Assembly (NCBI RefSeq): GCF_949987515.2
Contig: NC_082702.1
Coordinates: forward strand, 54,095,600 to 54,159,599
Length of the DNA: 64,000 nucleotides
Direction: 5' to 3'
From: Delphinus delphis
Lineage: Eukaryota > Chordata > Mammalia > Artiodactyla > Delphinidae
A program made the position numbers and the translations under genes. The notes under the pieces were generated by a model. That model worked only from the letters and a program-made list of their open reading frames with translations. It ran no database searches and was not told the DNA's origin. Position 1 is the first letter of the stretch. Each line of letters begins with the position of its first letter. Of this stretch, positions 20,565 through 31,462 are shown piece after piece.

Positions 20565-20825
20565 ATTATTAGCTAACTTTTTCTGAGTATTATCTAAGTG
20601 CCTTACCTGGATTATTATACTTATCCTTAAAACGATCTTCTGAGGCAGCCAGTACTATTACTTTCACTTTGCAGATGAGAAAACGGAGACAGAGAGAGGT
20701 TAATTCACTAGCTCATGGACACACAGCTTTCTCAAGGTAACATAGTAAGTGACAGAGCCATGATTTCAACTGGTGCAGTCTGACTTCAGAGCCACACTTC
20801 TGACACCTTCACTAGGCTACCTTCC
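20565..20825 (-). repeat. MIR SINE, near full length, inverted relative to its neighbour
   Basis: The reverse MIR order is 'ctgagtattatctaagtgcc', 'cactttgcagatgagaaaacg', 'agacagagagaggttaa', 'gtaagtgacagagccatgattt', 'gtctgacttcagagcca'. It lies tail-to-tail with the MIR at 20281-20530. Confidence 0.88.
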
Positions 20826-20839
20826 CTGCTCAATTGAAG

Positions 20840-21120
20840 GTTGAAATCAAGTTATTTTCTTCTTTAAACTGCCATCCTCTCTTATTTTCTCTCCCCTCCC
20901 AGAGACCACCTTTATGCCCCTTTTCTCTTAACCTGCCAGTCAGCACATGCCGCACTCAGAATATTTCCTTCATCTTTTCCCCATTCTGTTCCTGCTGCCA
21001 CAGACCAGTTGAACCCTGCTCTCCAGCTTAACCTGCTATAACAGTGCCTTACTGGTCACACTGCCCTTGCTCTCTTGCCTTTACAATTCATCTTTCTCAC
21101 TGATACCGCAGTTACTGTTT
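20840..21120 (+). repeat. L2 LINE internal 3' region (probable)
   Basis: A pyrimidine-rich stretch with 'agcttaacctgctataaca', 'cttactggtcacactgccc', 'ctctcttgcctttacaattc' resembles the L2 segment before the 3' UTR. The related segment at 21485-21610 ('ccttcaaagcccagggaaga') probably continues it. Confidence 0.5.
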
Positions 21121-21484
21121 AGAAAAGAAAGCAAAGAGCCTCCAGATTTATAACGTTAAGGCAGAGAGGTTGCAGCAAACAAACACTTGAGCAGGCAAGA
21201 CAAATACATTTTAAATATTTTTGCAGCAGCCAGAGAAATTCTAAAGCAGCAGTCAATGATTTACACCGATCACCAGGGACATCTCTTATGAAGCAGACAG
21301 GCCTTAGAGATACAATTCTGGAGTCAGCAGACATTTTCCCTAGCAAGTAAGCAGTCAGGATTCTCTCTTCAATTTGGATAAATCCCTCTCTGCTTTGATG
21401 GGGGGGCCTGAAGTGTCACTGAGATGAAAAATCTGTTTCACAGCAAAATAGTTCCAGTCACCTGGAGAGAGAAAGAGAAATAAT

Positions 21485-21610
21485 CACTTTCCCCTCCCCT
21501 ACCCTGGCATCCTTCTCAACCCCTCAACTTGGAAAACGTCTGTACATCCTTCAAAGCCCAGGGAAGATGTACCTTTTCTGTTGAAGGCTTTTGTCAACTC
21601 TGCCAGACAC
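21485..21610 (+). repeat. L2 LINE fragment (probable continuation)
   Basis: 'acatccttcaaagcccaggga', 'gtaccttttctgttgaagg', 'caactctgccagaca' fits the L2 segment upstream of its terminal 150 bp. Confidence 0.5.
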
Positions 21611-21639
21611 TTACTTTTTGTTTTTTAAATCATGCAGCA

Positions 21640-21895
21640 GAGCATGGTAGCTAGGAAAATGGGCTCTGCAGCAAGAGCCCAGGTTCAGACACTGGTTTTC
21701 CTACTGATTAGCTGTGTGGCCTTCAGTGAGTTACCTCACCTTTCTGTGCTGTGCTTTCCACATCTGGAAAATGGAAGGCTGTACTAGCTCTAGCTTCATA
21801 TGATTATTGGGAAGATGTTTTAAAATTTTTTTATGAAAAGCAATTCTTGTGGCATATTGTAAGTATCCAGTAACTGTTACCTGCTGAAATATATA
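21640..21895 (+). repeat. MIR SINE
   Basis: It has the MIR sense order 'agcatggtagctaggaaaat', 'gctctgcagcaagagcccagg', 'ctactgattagctgtgtggcc', 'cctttctgtgctgtgctttcc', 'catctggaaaatgga'. Confidence 0.85.
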
Positions 21896-22920
21896 GGCTA
21901 AAAAAAGTACAGACATCCTGGAAAATTATAACAGCCATGGCAAGCATTGGGGTTTTTTCCCAAATCAAAAGAAGATATAGTAGTCTGAGTTTCCATTCTT
22001 CTTAAAGAGAAAAGAAAATGTCAGGCTTTCTTACATTTTATAGGTCAGTAGGTTGTCCCTGCAGCTTGGGGGCAAGGGGACAATACAGAGAGGGCGTGGG
22101 GCAGATTTCCAGTTACAAGTTAAGGTTTGATCCAGTGTCATGGGCATTTGATTGAATCTGTACAAACCAAGATTCTGTTCAAGAACTTCCTTGAAGAGGA
22201 AGTAATGTTAGAACTTGGCCTGTGATCTCTGCCTCCTGGGAATTCGTTTTTAAAAAGGAAGAAGATAGAATCTCGGTGATGAGAGCTAGGACATTGTCAT
22301 AGCTTTTTTAAATATGACTCACCAGGTGACAGTAGGAAAGGTGGGGTTGACAGGAAGAGACTTTACAGTTCAAACTTAAGTGATGAAGGGCTTCTTTTTC
22401 CCTTCTTTTCCGTCTGTGAAGGTTACTTGCCTTCTTTGGGGAGTTGCAGGCCCGTTCGGTAAATGACATGTCGTGTCGTATGGAGAAGGTTCGGCAGATG
22501 CTTCTGTTCTGATAGGGAATGGCAAAAGTTTCCTACAGTCATGAGGCACCGGCAGATGCCTCCCAACTTCTCACCGCCTTCCTAACACTTCACAGTTTTT
22601 CTGAAACAGCAAACAGCACACGCCGCTCTAGTGAAGTGGGCAGAACAGGGGCTAAAGAGCAACGTGTGGAAGTAACTGCTGGCCAGCCTAGAAGCTGTCC
22701 TTCATGGATGCTGGCCCTTCCCTTCTGTGAGACCTGTGGCCAGCTCCATCCCCATCCCACCCCCACCCGTGGCCAGACTCTTGAGTCTATGTGTAGGTTT
22801 ATTGAAATGATACGGAGCTCTTCATTAATGCCATCTTTGGAAGACTATCACCTACCCAGCCCAGGTACATCTAGGAGAGGCCAAATGATGTGTTCCATTT
22901 TAATATCTTTTAAGTCCAAG
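21896..22920. other. Unassigned sequence, no gene seen
   Basis: The largest frame (22519-22941, 140 codons, plus strand) has no recognisable domain, and its stop lies at an L2 boundary. It is considered chance, though it sits in a slightly GC-richer patch. Confidence 0.4.
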
Positions 22921-22924
22921 AAAC

Positions 22925-23065
22925 TATCCTTCATTCATTGATTCATTTTCTGGGTGGATTCCAAAAGCGTACATTGGTCGTTGTGTGCCTGGTATTATAC
23001 TAAGTACTGGATACTAATAAGATGATATCCTGCCCTCAATATAGTGGGAAATCCAGGTATACGGA
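22925..23065 (-). repeat. L2 LINE 3' end
   Basis: 'ttcattcattgattcatt', then 'gtgtgcctggtattatactaag', 'actggatactaataaga', 'cctgccctcaatatagtggg' reads as the L2 terminus on the minus strand. Confidence 0.65.
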
Positions 23066-23084
23066 TGATCGTAGCTCAACAGAT

Positions 23085-23295
23085 ACACCCTATTGAGACC
23101 TTAACTATATGTCAAATTCTAAGCTCTCAGTCTTGTGTGGATTATATCATTTAACCTCCTCAGAAGCCCAGTGAAGTATATTCTATTTTTACGTCTTTTT
23201 TCAGATCAGGAAAATGAGCGTGAACAAAATGAAGTAGCTTGCTTGATCTCATTGATAATAGGGGAAGGGCTGGGATTCAAATCCGCGTGCACCTT
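23085..23295 (-). repeat. MIR SINE
   Basis: The reverse MIR order is 'attatatcatttaacctcctc', 'cagatcaggaaaatgagcg', 'gggaagggctgggattcaaa'. It may be inserted between two parts of an older L2-like repeat (22925-23065 and 23400-23580). Confidence 0.7.
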
Positions 23296-23399
23296 GCCTC
23301 TGCTCCGCATAGAACGTTACAAAGTCCCAACACGCAAAGTGCTATACGTATACAAACAAAGGGACAGTCAATTCTCCCTTATAGGCGGGATGCAGAAGA

Positions 23400-23580
23400 T
23401 CGTAGGGAGGTTTTCACAGGAGGAAGTATTTGTACTGAAGAATGAAGTAGGGGTTTGTTGGGAGAAGAGGCATTCCATGTTAGAGAATGTGCATACACAA
23501 ACGCCCAGATGTTTGAAATGGCAGAGAACCCTGCAGGACTTCCAGCTGGAAAGGAAGGTCAGAACCAGATTGTGAAGAGT
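23400..23580. repeat. Ancient interspersed repeat, family not named
   Basis: 'aggcattccatgttagagaatg', 'gaaatggcagagaaccctgc', 'ggaaaggaaggtcagaacc', 'ttgtgaagagtcagct' resembles a mammalian-wide repeat that is also suggested at 43780-43960 and 52480-52760. The call rests on similarity of word order only. Confidence 0.35.
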
Positions 23581-23653
23581 CAGCTGTGGTGTGCCAGGGA
23601 TTCATTCATCACTGTGTTCTCTAATACCTACCATAGCGACCAGAATTGGTATT

Positions 23654-23738
23654 GGATGAACGGATGGATGGATGGATGGATGGATGGATGGATGGACGGA
23701 CGGACGGATGGGTGATTAGATGGATGGGTGGTTGGATG
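23654..23738 (+). repeat. (GGAT)n minisatellite with GGAC variants
   Basis: About ten GGAT units are followed by three GGAC units and a degenerate GGGT/GATT tail. The variant units sit in one block (23695-23707), as happens when slippage spreads a point change. The plus-strand frame through it gives a repeated MDGW-type peptide, which is an artefact. Confidence 0.95.
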
Positions 23739-23849
23739 AGGTATTTTGACCTTAGTTAAATGTGGCACTCATAAAAATTAATCAATTAAATTAATCACTT
23801 AGTACATGTGAATATTAGTTATAAGTTCAATTGCTCTATTTGAGACCTA

Positions 23850-24305
23850 CAATAATAGTAACTTCAAGAGACAGAAATGTATTTCTCTCCTTTCTCATGA
23901 AATAGCACAGTGGCAGAGAATTTCAGGGCTAGTATGGTAGCTCCATGTGGTAGGAACTCAGCTTCCTTTAGTGTTGTTGTACATACGGTGCTAGGTACCA
24001 CCCTCATCCACATGGTCCATGATGGCTGTCCACAACATCCATGTTCCAGAAAGCAGGAAAGGGAAAGAGTCAAGGGGATGGCACCCCCCTTTAAAGGAAT
24101 AACATAGAAATTGCATATAATAATTGTGTGTACATCCTGTTGGCCAAAATTTAATCATATGACCACAGCTAGCTGCAAAGAGATATGGAAAGTGAAATAT
24201 TTATTCTGGACAGCCATATATCTGGCTGAGAATTATATTATTATGGAAGAAAGAAAGGGAGAACAGTTGTTGGAAACAACCAGTCATTTCTGCTACTACC
24301 TGTGT
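23850..24305. repeat. Ancient interspersed repeat (LTR or DNA element), family not named
   Basis: The order 'tttctctcctttctcatgaa', 'gcacagtggcagagaattt', 'ccacatggtccatgatggct', 'aatttaatcatatgaccaca', 'tattattatggaagaaaga' is familiar from mammalian interspersed repeats but I cannot name the family. Open frames here (65-69 codons) are read-through. Confidence 0.45.
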
Positions 24306-24489
24306 ACATGATCAATCACTAGATTCCCAGTAAAGTAGTGATGGTCTCTTGTCTGTGAGGTCAGTTACCCTTCTGAGTACCAGCTCTGCACCACACCCTG
24401 CATAGATGGAGGAGGCATCTGGGACAGGATTCTACGTCCTTTATTGACAGCAATTGAATTGGGAATTACAGAGCAACTGCCATACTCTA

Positions 24490-24690
24490 CTAGTAAGCAT
24501 ACCTAACATTTGTTGAGCCAGTAACAACTGTCAGCCACTGTGCTTATCACTTTACATTGATCAGGCAAGTGCTCTTAGATTCCTGTTATACCAATGAATA
24601 TACTGAGGTTTTGAGAGGCTGAGTGTCTTATCTACGGTCACACAGTTAGGAAGTGGTGGAGGCAGGATTCATTCCCAGGTTGGAACAGCA
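24490..24690 (-). repeat. MIR SINE
   Basis: The reverse MIR order is 'catttgttgagcca', 'cactgtgcttatcactttac', 'tatactgaggttttgagagg', 'ggtcacacagttaggaagtgg', 'gcaggattcattcccagg'. Confidence 0.8.
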
Positions 24691-24699
24691 ATGCTATAG

Positions 24700-26560
24700 T
24701 TTAGGGATACATTTGGGCCATCTATTGATACTGATACTCATCTCCTGGCGTCACCCACTATTGCTTTCATACTGGACCATCCATCACACTGAACCATGGC
24801 TGTAGCATTTTTCCTATACAGAGAGGAATTTATGCAACCCCATTCCTGATATGCCACCCCAAACCCACAGTATTATATAAGGTGATTTCACTGATAAGTT
24901 ATCCCAAGGCATTTCCGTAGATATACTGATATGGTGGTTATATACTAAAAAATATATGTTCTAAAAGGCATTTTTCTCTGGTTATTTCTTCCAGCAGGTT
25001 GAGGAGTCACCTAAAATTATTGAACACTCTACTTCCAATCCAAATAAACTATATTGCACACTCAGCTCTATATACTAACAAGAATTTCTTTTCTCTGAAT
25101 AGGCCAATCTTTTTGAAAGGGTTTTTTTTTTAGTTACGAATACTATATACCTAGATTCCAGCTTGAGAGAATTGATGACTCAAATTTCATCTTGAGAGGT
25201 AGATTAACTAGTTTTAAAGAATGATATTTAAATGGAGGACAATGAATTTCCTACTACAGATGGAGAGAATAAAAATATATAATAGAAGAGAAACTCTCAT
25301 GATTAGGGCATGGAGCTAGGTGCTGTAAATGTTGGCTTGACCCTCCCTCTCAAGGAAGAGCTGTCGCAGTCTCTACCAAGGAATTGTGCAGGTGATAAAA
25401 AACATCACCGAACACCACCAGGTGAGGGCATCAGTTAAGGGCAGGTAATGTGTAATTTGGAGCAGGATGTCTGGCTGGACACAGATTTGGAAAATTAGAA
25501 TTAGTTGAAGTCTCAAGCAGCTTTCAAGCCCAGAGATTAGTGTTGGTTAGAGAAGAAACAATTCAGTACCCAGGATAGCTTCTAATGAAGCTGTGGTTCC
25601 CAGGGATCTGTGCGTACGGCTCCTAGGAATATGTGAGTTGTCTCTGTTCTCTCTCAAGTAGTTCATGGTTCAAGGGTTCTCAGGTGATAATGTATGCACA
25701 CAACTCAGCACATGTTAGGTGCTGACTGAATGGCAGACATTACCAGTGTCATGAGTGTTTCAGTGATGGCCGTGCCTTCAGCCTTGGCAGGAGGCTCCAC
25801 CAGGGCCCCATGTCATCTAATATGTTTAGAGCCTCGTCTTGTTCTCCTCAACAGATTTGTTGTCTAATATTCACTTTCTCTCATGCTGAAAGTATAGAGG
25901 GGGCTTTAGGTAAAGGTTAAAAGAAAATAGAAGTTATATAATGGTACAAGGGTGAAGAACTAGTCAAAGAAAATAAGCAATGTCACACTGTCAATTCCCC
26001 AAATGAAGACAGCGATAGCAAGTACTATAACAATTGAAGGGTGCAGAACAGGAGGTGGGAAAGTAAAAAACAAAATTCGGCATTTTTTATTGGAATTGAA
26101 CATTTTGAATAATTCCTAGCTTTTAGTGGGCAGAAGGAAAGTGAGTTCTTCATTCAGAAAGTTGAGATAGCTAAGAAATGGATCCCATTGATGACTGCCA
26201 CCCACTCTCTCCTGCCCTGAAGCACGTGGTGTTACTGCATGAGCGGGAGTTCTTGTGGATGGCCCCACCCAATTCACCCATGAGAGCTTTATGATTTATA
26301 TCATTGTGATTAAGGAAATAAGACAGGTTTGGAAACTATTTGCATGTTGGTGATAGTAAAAGCTGTGGAAATGGATAGAGTTAATAAGGGAGAATATGAA
26401 GGAAAGTGAGAACAAGGGCTGCATATAGAATATAGGGGGAATCACATGTATTGTGGGATGGGAGAGGGAAGAGGAACTGGTTAAGAACCCTTTCAAAGGA
26501 GAAGAAAAAGCTCAGGAGAGTTCAGAGTTAGTGAAGCCAAGGGAAGAATGAATATCAAGA
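24700..26560. other. Unassigned sequence, no gene seen
   Basis: About 1.9 kb of AT-rich sequence with no open frame longer than about 70 codons, no RNA gene and no repeat I can name. It is one of the larger stretches of apparently unique DNA in the window. Confidence 0.45.
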
Positions 26561-26564
26561 AGAG

Positions 26565-26921
26565 GGTTGATTGTTTAGGCTACATTTAGCTGCAAGTAAA
26601 GGAATCCAACGCACAGTAGATTAAAGAATACATTTAATGAATTCACATAAAGTGACTGGAAGTAGGCAGTTAAGGGTAGTTCAGCTCATCATGCCATTGA
26701 GAATGTAAGCGCTCTGCATCCTTACACCTCATCACCCTCGGCATGTTGGCTTTTCCCTTGCGTTTGTTGCCTAATGGTTACAAGATGGCTGCTGCAGCTC
26801 CAGACACATCAAGATCACATTGAAGGGGAATGAGGTGAGAGTAGGCAGGGGAGAGAAGGTTCAAGGTCCTTTCTTCTTCTAGTGGGAAAGAAAAACTTTC
26901 CAGAAACTCCTGCAGACTTTT
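26565..26921. repeat. Probable ancient repeat around 'caagatggctgctgcagctcc'
   Basis: The words 'tacatttagctgcaagtaaa', 'ggttacaagatggctgctgc' and, after the SINE, 'ggaccaatcacatgggca' occur in this order in a common mammalian interspersed repeat. The SINE at 26922-27279 splits it, and the right part continues to about 27440. Family not named. Confidence 0.4.
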
Positions 26922-27279
26922 CATAACTTTTTTTAAAAATTTATTTACTTTTAGCTGCATTGGGTCTTCGTTGCTGTGCACGGTCTTTAGTTGCGGTGAA
27001 CGGGGGCTTCTCTTCATTGTGGCATGTGGGCTTCTCATAGTGGTGGCTTCTCTTGTTGCAGAGCATGGGCTCTAGGCATATGGGCTTCAATAGTTGTGAC
27101 ACACGTGCCCAGTAGTTGTGGCTCGCAGGCTCTAGAGTGCAGGCTCAGTAGCTGTGGCGCACAGCCTTAGTTGCTCTGCAGCACATGGGATCTTCCTGGA
27201 CCAGGGCTCGAACCCGTGTCCCCTGCATTGGCAGGAGAATTCTTAACCACTGCACCACCAGGGAAGCCCCATAACTTTT
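26922..27279 (-). mobile_element. Long CHR-type SINE with 10-bp TSD
   Basis: The body is about 26932-27269, minus strand: T/A-rich tail, 'tttagctgcattgggtcttc', 'ggcttctcttgttgcagagc', 'ggctctagagtgcaggctcag', and reverse head 'cactgcaccaccagggaagc'. The repeat cataactttt occurs at 26922-26931 and 27270-27279. Several CpG sites have decayed to TpG/CpA, so this copy looks older than the short SINEs. Confidence 0.92.
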
Positions 27280-27616
27280 AATTATCTAGGACCAATCACA
27301 TGGGCACTCCTACCTGCGTAGAGGACTAGTGAAGTCTCTGGCTTTTCTGGGCTCTATTCCCAGTGTGCAGTAGGAAGGAGTAAGTTGGGAAACGGCTTTG
27401 TGGTGGCCAGCCAACAAAGACTGCTGTGGTATAACTAACAATATCAGCATTCTTCCTGGAATTAAAGTGCTTCTTCTGTTAAGTTATTTTAAATAAGCTA
27501 ATAAAATAGCCAAGATCACCCAGAGAACCTTCTTATTAAAGCAGGAGACAAAGTTTTGGCAATCCTAGACCATGATATTTCAGTTGTTAAAATTGATGGC
27601 ATTTCTTATTTGTTAT

Positions 27617-27980
27617 AAACTATCACCATCTGGACTTCCCTGGTGGCGCAGTGGTTAAGAATCTGCCTGCCAATGCAAGGGACACCGGTTCGAGCCCTGG
27701 TCCGGGAAGATCCCACATGCCGGGGAGCAACTAAGCCCGTGCACTACAACTACTGAGCCTGTGCTCTAGAGCCTGCAAGCCACAACTACTCAGCCTGTGT
27801 GCCACAATTACTGAAGCCCATGCACCTAGAGCCTATGCTCCGCAACAAGAGAAGCCACCACAATGAGAAGCCAGTGCACCACAACGAAGTGTAGCCCCTG
27901 CTCGCCGCAACGAAGACCCAATGCAGCCAAAAATAAATATAAATAAATTTATTTTTTTTAAAGAAAACTATCACCATCTG
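27617..27980 (+). mobile_element. Long CHR-type SINE with 16-bp TSD
   Basis: The body is 27633-27964: head 'ggacttccctggtggcgcag', 'gttaagaatctgcctgccaa', B-box-like 'ggttcgagccctgg', 'ggagcaactaagcccgtgc', two 'ctagagcctgcaagccacaa'-type blocks, and 'gacccaatgcagccaaaaat' with an (AAAT)n tail. The TSD aaactatcaccatctg is perfect at 27617-27632 and 27965-27980. Confidence 0.95.
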
Positions 27981-28765
27981 CAAGCATTTAGCTCATGTTT
28001 TTCTGACATAAAAGTTAGGTCATAACTCACTTACAATAGGAGTCTTAGTTTTTAAGAATCAATCATTCAGAGAAGTTGGTAGATCTTGTGGATTTATATG
28101 AGAGCTACTTAGCTGAGAATTTATCATAATTTGAAGGCCATTTCCCCTTCAATTAGATATTCTAGGACCTCAGGATTTTTTCTTGGTACTATTTTCTGTA
28201 AGTTGTATTGTACTGTGTAAAAATAATTTGTTTTGACGATATCGTATCGTTGATCTAAAAATCATATTAACACTCACATAAGAAATCATAAAGTCACTCT
28301 CTTTAGCAGAGAAACTTAAAACCCAGGGCCATTTCATATTATATTTAGGAGATGTTCAATGAGGTTCAGTCATGATAAACTAGAGCATCAATGATTCTAA
28401 GTTGGACCAATGTTTTGGAAAAATATGATGGTCTGTGGAAGTGTTTGAGATGATGAATCAGCTGGTTTCTTACGGTATCACTGCTTATAATTTGAAACAG
28501 AATAGATTTTAATTTCTTGCATGAATTAATACTTAAGATAGATTCCTTTAAAGCTTTTCCTGGTGTCTGATCAAAAATAACAGTTCTTCAGGTCTATTAA
28601 GTTCCTTTAAATTGGAAAAGCAGGAAAAGGTTGAGTCTCTGTGCTGCTAAAGTGATCTGTGAATTAAAGAATGTTTGACTTCTGCCCTAACCTCTAAAAT
28701 CATCTAACCATTTGCTGATATGACATCTCACTTGCATGTCTAATAGGAATTGTGAGTACAGTGCC
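27981..28765. other. Unassigned AT-rich sequence
   Basis: No gene or named repeat. A near-palindromic word lies at 28237-28247 (gacgatatcgtatcgttg region). Confidence 0.4.
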
Positions 28766-28769
28766 AGCT

Positions 28770-29326
28770 CAGTATAAATGGAACCAATAGCCCCAAAAAC
28801 CTACCTGTCGTTCTTCCTTTATTTTCCCTCCTGTCCCACATCCATCCCACCCAAAACATATCTCAAGTCTGTCCTCTTTCCCATCCCATCCCATTTACCA
28901 TCGTGGCCGTCCTGTTATTGCTACAATAACAATGCTTTCTCCATGCTCAAGAATCTCCTCTTCAAAACATAAGTCAGATGATGACACTCCCTGTCGGGCT
29001 TCCCATTGCCGATAGAATAAAATCCTAATCCTTTGCCAGGGCTCAGAAAGGCAACCTCCCAGTCATCATTCTTCCCTCTATTGTAAGCTCCCCCGCATCC
29101 CCAGGTCCTTTGTTGCTCTCACAACATGCACATGGCTCAGGGCCCTTGCACAAGGTGCTCCCTCAGCCTCCCTCTGCTCTCCCTTCCCATCTTTGCTTTG
29201 AGGCCTCAGTTTAAATATCTTATCAGACCAGCCACCTTGACAACCCGTGCTGGATGTTTTCCATCTAGATCCACTCCCTACCCCTTGGTGACCCTGCTGT
29301 GCACTCCAGGAGGCCTGTCTGCCCTG
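28770..29326 (+). repeat. L2 LINE 3' region, left part
   Basis: The order 'catccatcccacccaaaac', 'aaaacataagtcagatgatgac', 'cttcccattgccgatagaat', 'tcctaatcctttgccaggg', 'ctcagggcccttgcac', 'tttgaggcctcagtttaaat' is the L2 segment leading into its 3' UTR. The right part resumes at about 30025 after a nested LTR-like insertion. Confidence 0.75.
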
Positions 29327-30024
29327 TATTAGTGGGCTCCTTTGCCTTCCAGCTTCCTGTTGTGTTCAGCCAATCAGGAATACCAGCAGGAGACGGGAGG
29401 GAGGAGTAAGACTGAGGTCAATAGACTCCTTTCTCCCTAGCCCCACCCCCGTGGGGTCAGTGCTGGCTGGCTGTGTCGCTTAACCAAAGACTACCCAGCA
29501 GTCTTCTCTCTTCCCCCTCCTCCTCCTGCCTCTCCTCCTCCCCCTCCTCCCCTTCCCCCTCTCCTTCCTCCCCTCCTCCTTGACCTCCCCGCCCACCCCT
29601 CCCCCTCCTCCCCTCCCCCTCCCCTACTCTACTCCCCCTTCTCCCCTCCCCCACTTCCCCTCCCCTCCCCCTGCCCCTCCCCTCCCCTCCTCCCCTCCTC
29701 CACTCCCCCTCCTCCCCCTCCTCCCCCTCCTGCTGTTCCTCCTCCTCCTGTTGCTCTTCCTCTTCTTTTTCCTCTTCTTCTCCTCTTCTTCCTTCTCTTT
29801 CCCTTTCTCTCTCCCCTCTCTCCTTTCTTCTTCCTTCTCCCCTTCCCCCTCCATTCTGTTCTGATGACCATTCTTTCAGATGCTGGAATAGTAAATATAA
29901 CTATGCCTTGTGTTTTCCCTCCCTCCCATGTATTCGTAAATAGTCCATTTATAAACTTCTCTCAATGTATCCCCATTTGAGTGTGCCTTATGTTTCCTTC
30001 TGGGACCCTGAGCTACACCATCTA
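29327..30024 (+). repeat. LTR-like element nested in the L2, enlarged by a polypyrimidine tract
   Basis: The left part is 'gggctcctttgccttccagc', 'gttcagccaatcaggaatacc', 'agcaggagacgggaggga'. The right part is 'cgtaaatagtccatttataa', 'ccccatttgagtgtgcctta', 'tctgggaccctgagctaca'. These read as the two ends of one mammalian LTR-type repeat (TG…CA ends possible at 29326 and 30017). No clear target duplication is seen. No viral coding sequence is present. Confidence 0.5.
29502..29852 (+). repeat. 350-bp polypyrimidine tract
   Basis: The plus strand is almost purely C and T, with a few interruptions (for example tgacctccccgcccacc at 29580-29596). The first two thirds are CCCCTCC-rich and the last third is CTT/TCC-rich. 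Long open frames on both strands (Pro/Leu-rich on plus, Glu/Arg/Gly-rich on minus) follow from composition and are not genes. The composition permits triplex (H-DNA) structure. Confidence 0.95.
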
Positions 30025-30255
30025 ACAAAAAACTGTATTCTCTTCCATGTCATCCCATTTTAATTCTTTATGCAGCTCTTCACATACCTATGTGATGTTG
30101 TTATTTGTTTGTTATCCGTCTCCTCCCATGGGAATGTAACTGCCAAGGGAGCAAGCGTTTTATTTGTCTTGTTCATCACTGTGTTTTTCCCTAGTGCCTA
30201 GAAGGGGGCACTGAATAACTGAGTTAATACTTGATCATAATTATCTGTTAATGAA
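30025..30255 (+). repeat. L2 LINE 3' end, right part
   Basis: 'tcttccatgtcatcccatttta', 'tcctcccatgggaatgtaac', 'gcaagcgttttatttgtctt', 'tgtttttccctagtgcctagaa' is the continuation of the L2 copy at 28770-29326 up to its terminus. Confidence 0.75.
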
Positions 30256-31453
30256 TATTAGAAACATTGAGTATGGATTGTGTGTAAGACTGCATTAATT
30301 TTGAATGTCATTTAGTAAGCTGTCCATGGCATATGAACCAAAGAGAGAACAGAGACCAGAGAGAGTGAATTCACAACTGGAGAAGATAATTATGTACCAG
30401 ACAAACTCAGTGTCACTTCATCATTTAATGTATTTCATTAAATGTGTCAATATTTTAAATCCCAGATAGAAAACCAGGAGACAAAGTTTGAAAGGGGACA
30501 ATATATCTGCGACTGGTCACTGGGAAACAGGTTATTTGCTAATTGTTGTCTTGGGGCATCTTAATATGACTACTTTTAATTTCACTCATCCACTTCTTCC
30601 TAAAGAAGTTGGATATTCAAAGGACTGAGAATCATGACCAAAAAACAGGCAATGAAACAATCTCCTGAACACTTGCTAGTGGAGGTGGTATGAGCCAAAG
30701 CCCTTACAAATTAACCACAAATAGTAATTGTAACAGGATGGCTATATTTGGGAAACAGAGAAAAAGGGATGTCAGCTGGTTTCAGTGTTTTCAGTGAGCT
30801 TACAGAGCAAGTGGAGATTCTAGGACGTAGATGAGCTTTTTTGGAAACCTAAACTTCCTGAGGGGGATGCATGTATGATGTCCTCTCCTCTCGCAGAGTA
30901 TCATAACTCTGAAGGCAATATCCCAAGATTGGTGTGTTGGCACTGGGGAGGATTTGGGAAACAGGATGAGCCTTGAACATTCTTCTTCACTCACCCATCC
31001 ATCTGAATTACAGACACAGAGACTTTCCCAGGAGCTGAGTCCAGTAATGGGGGGCACCTAGACAGACACTGTCTCAATTAATCCCTATAAAACTCCAGGG
31101 AAGTAGGACTGAATATTTTACAGTGGAGGAACACTTGCCAGGGAGAACTCAGTCAGACAGCTTCTGAGTGACAGCAGACATGGATCTTCTAGGTCCATGA
31201 CTGGCGGTAACATTTTTTCCAAGGCACAGCTTTCTGGGGATATTGAAATAGTCACCACTAGAACATACAGAATATGTGATAGGGAGTGAGGCAAAACCAG
31301 TCTCCATTCATCCAAAGGCACATTTTCAGATGTTTTAGGCCTTTAAACTATCACCCTCCAATTGCCCATCTCCTCCTGAGTCAAAGTAGAGGTTTTTCTA
31401 AGAAGGCAAAGAGTTCCTACATTGCTCAATAGAGTTTCTACCCCATTCAGCAT
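30256..31453. other. Unassigned sequence, no gene seen
   Basis: No open frame above 85 codons, no RNA gene and no named repeat between the L2 end and the second L1. Confidence 0.45.
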
Positions 31454-31462
31454 GCATCTTGA

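Noticed and set aside
22519..22941. 140-codon plus-strand frame considered as an exon
   Set aside because: No family features are seen, and its end coincides with the start of an L2 fragment. No acceptor or donor site could be argued with confidence.
23654..23738. Regularly spaced repeats considered as a CRISPR-like array
   Set aside because: The unit is 4 bp with no spacers, and the window is mammalian. It is a minisatellite.
27633..27700. tRNA-like head with B-box 'ggttcgagcc', considered as a tRNA gene
   Set aside because: It belongs to a SINE with a poly-A-type tail and target duplication, and no cloverleaf is kept. The same holds for the other eight CHR copies.
29457..29871. Proline/leucine-rich and arginine/glutamate/glycine-rich frames, which could look like low-complexity proteins
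   Set aside because: They are caused entirely by the polypyrimidine tract. All frames on both strands are open for the same reason.
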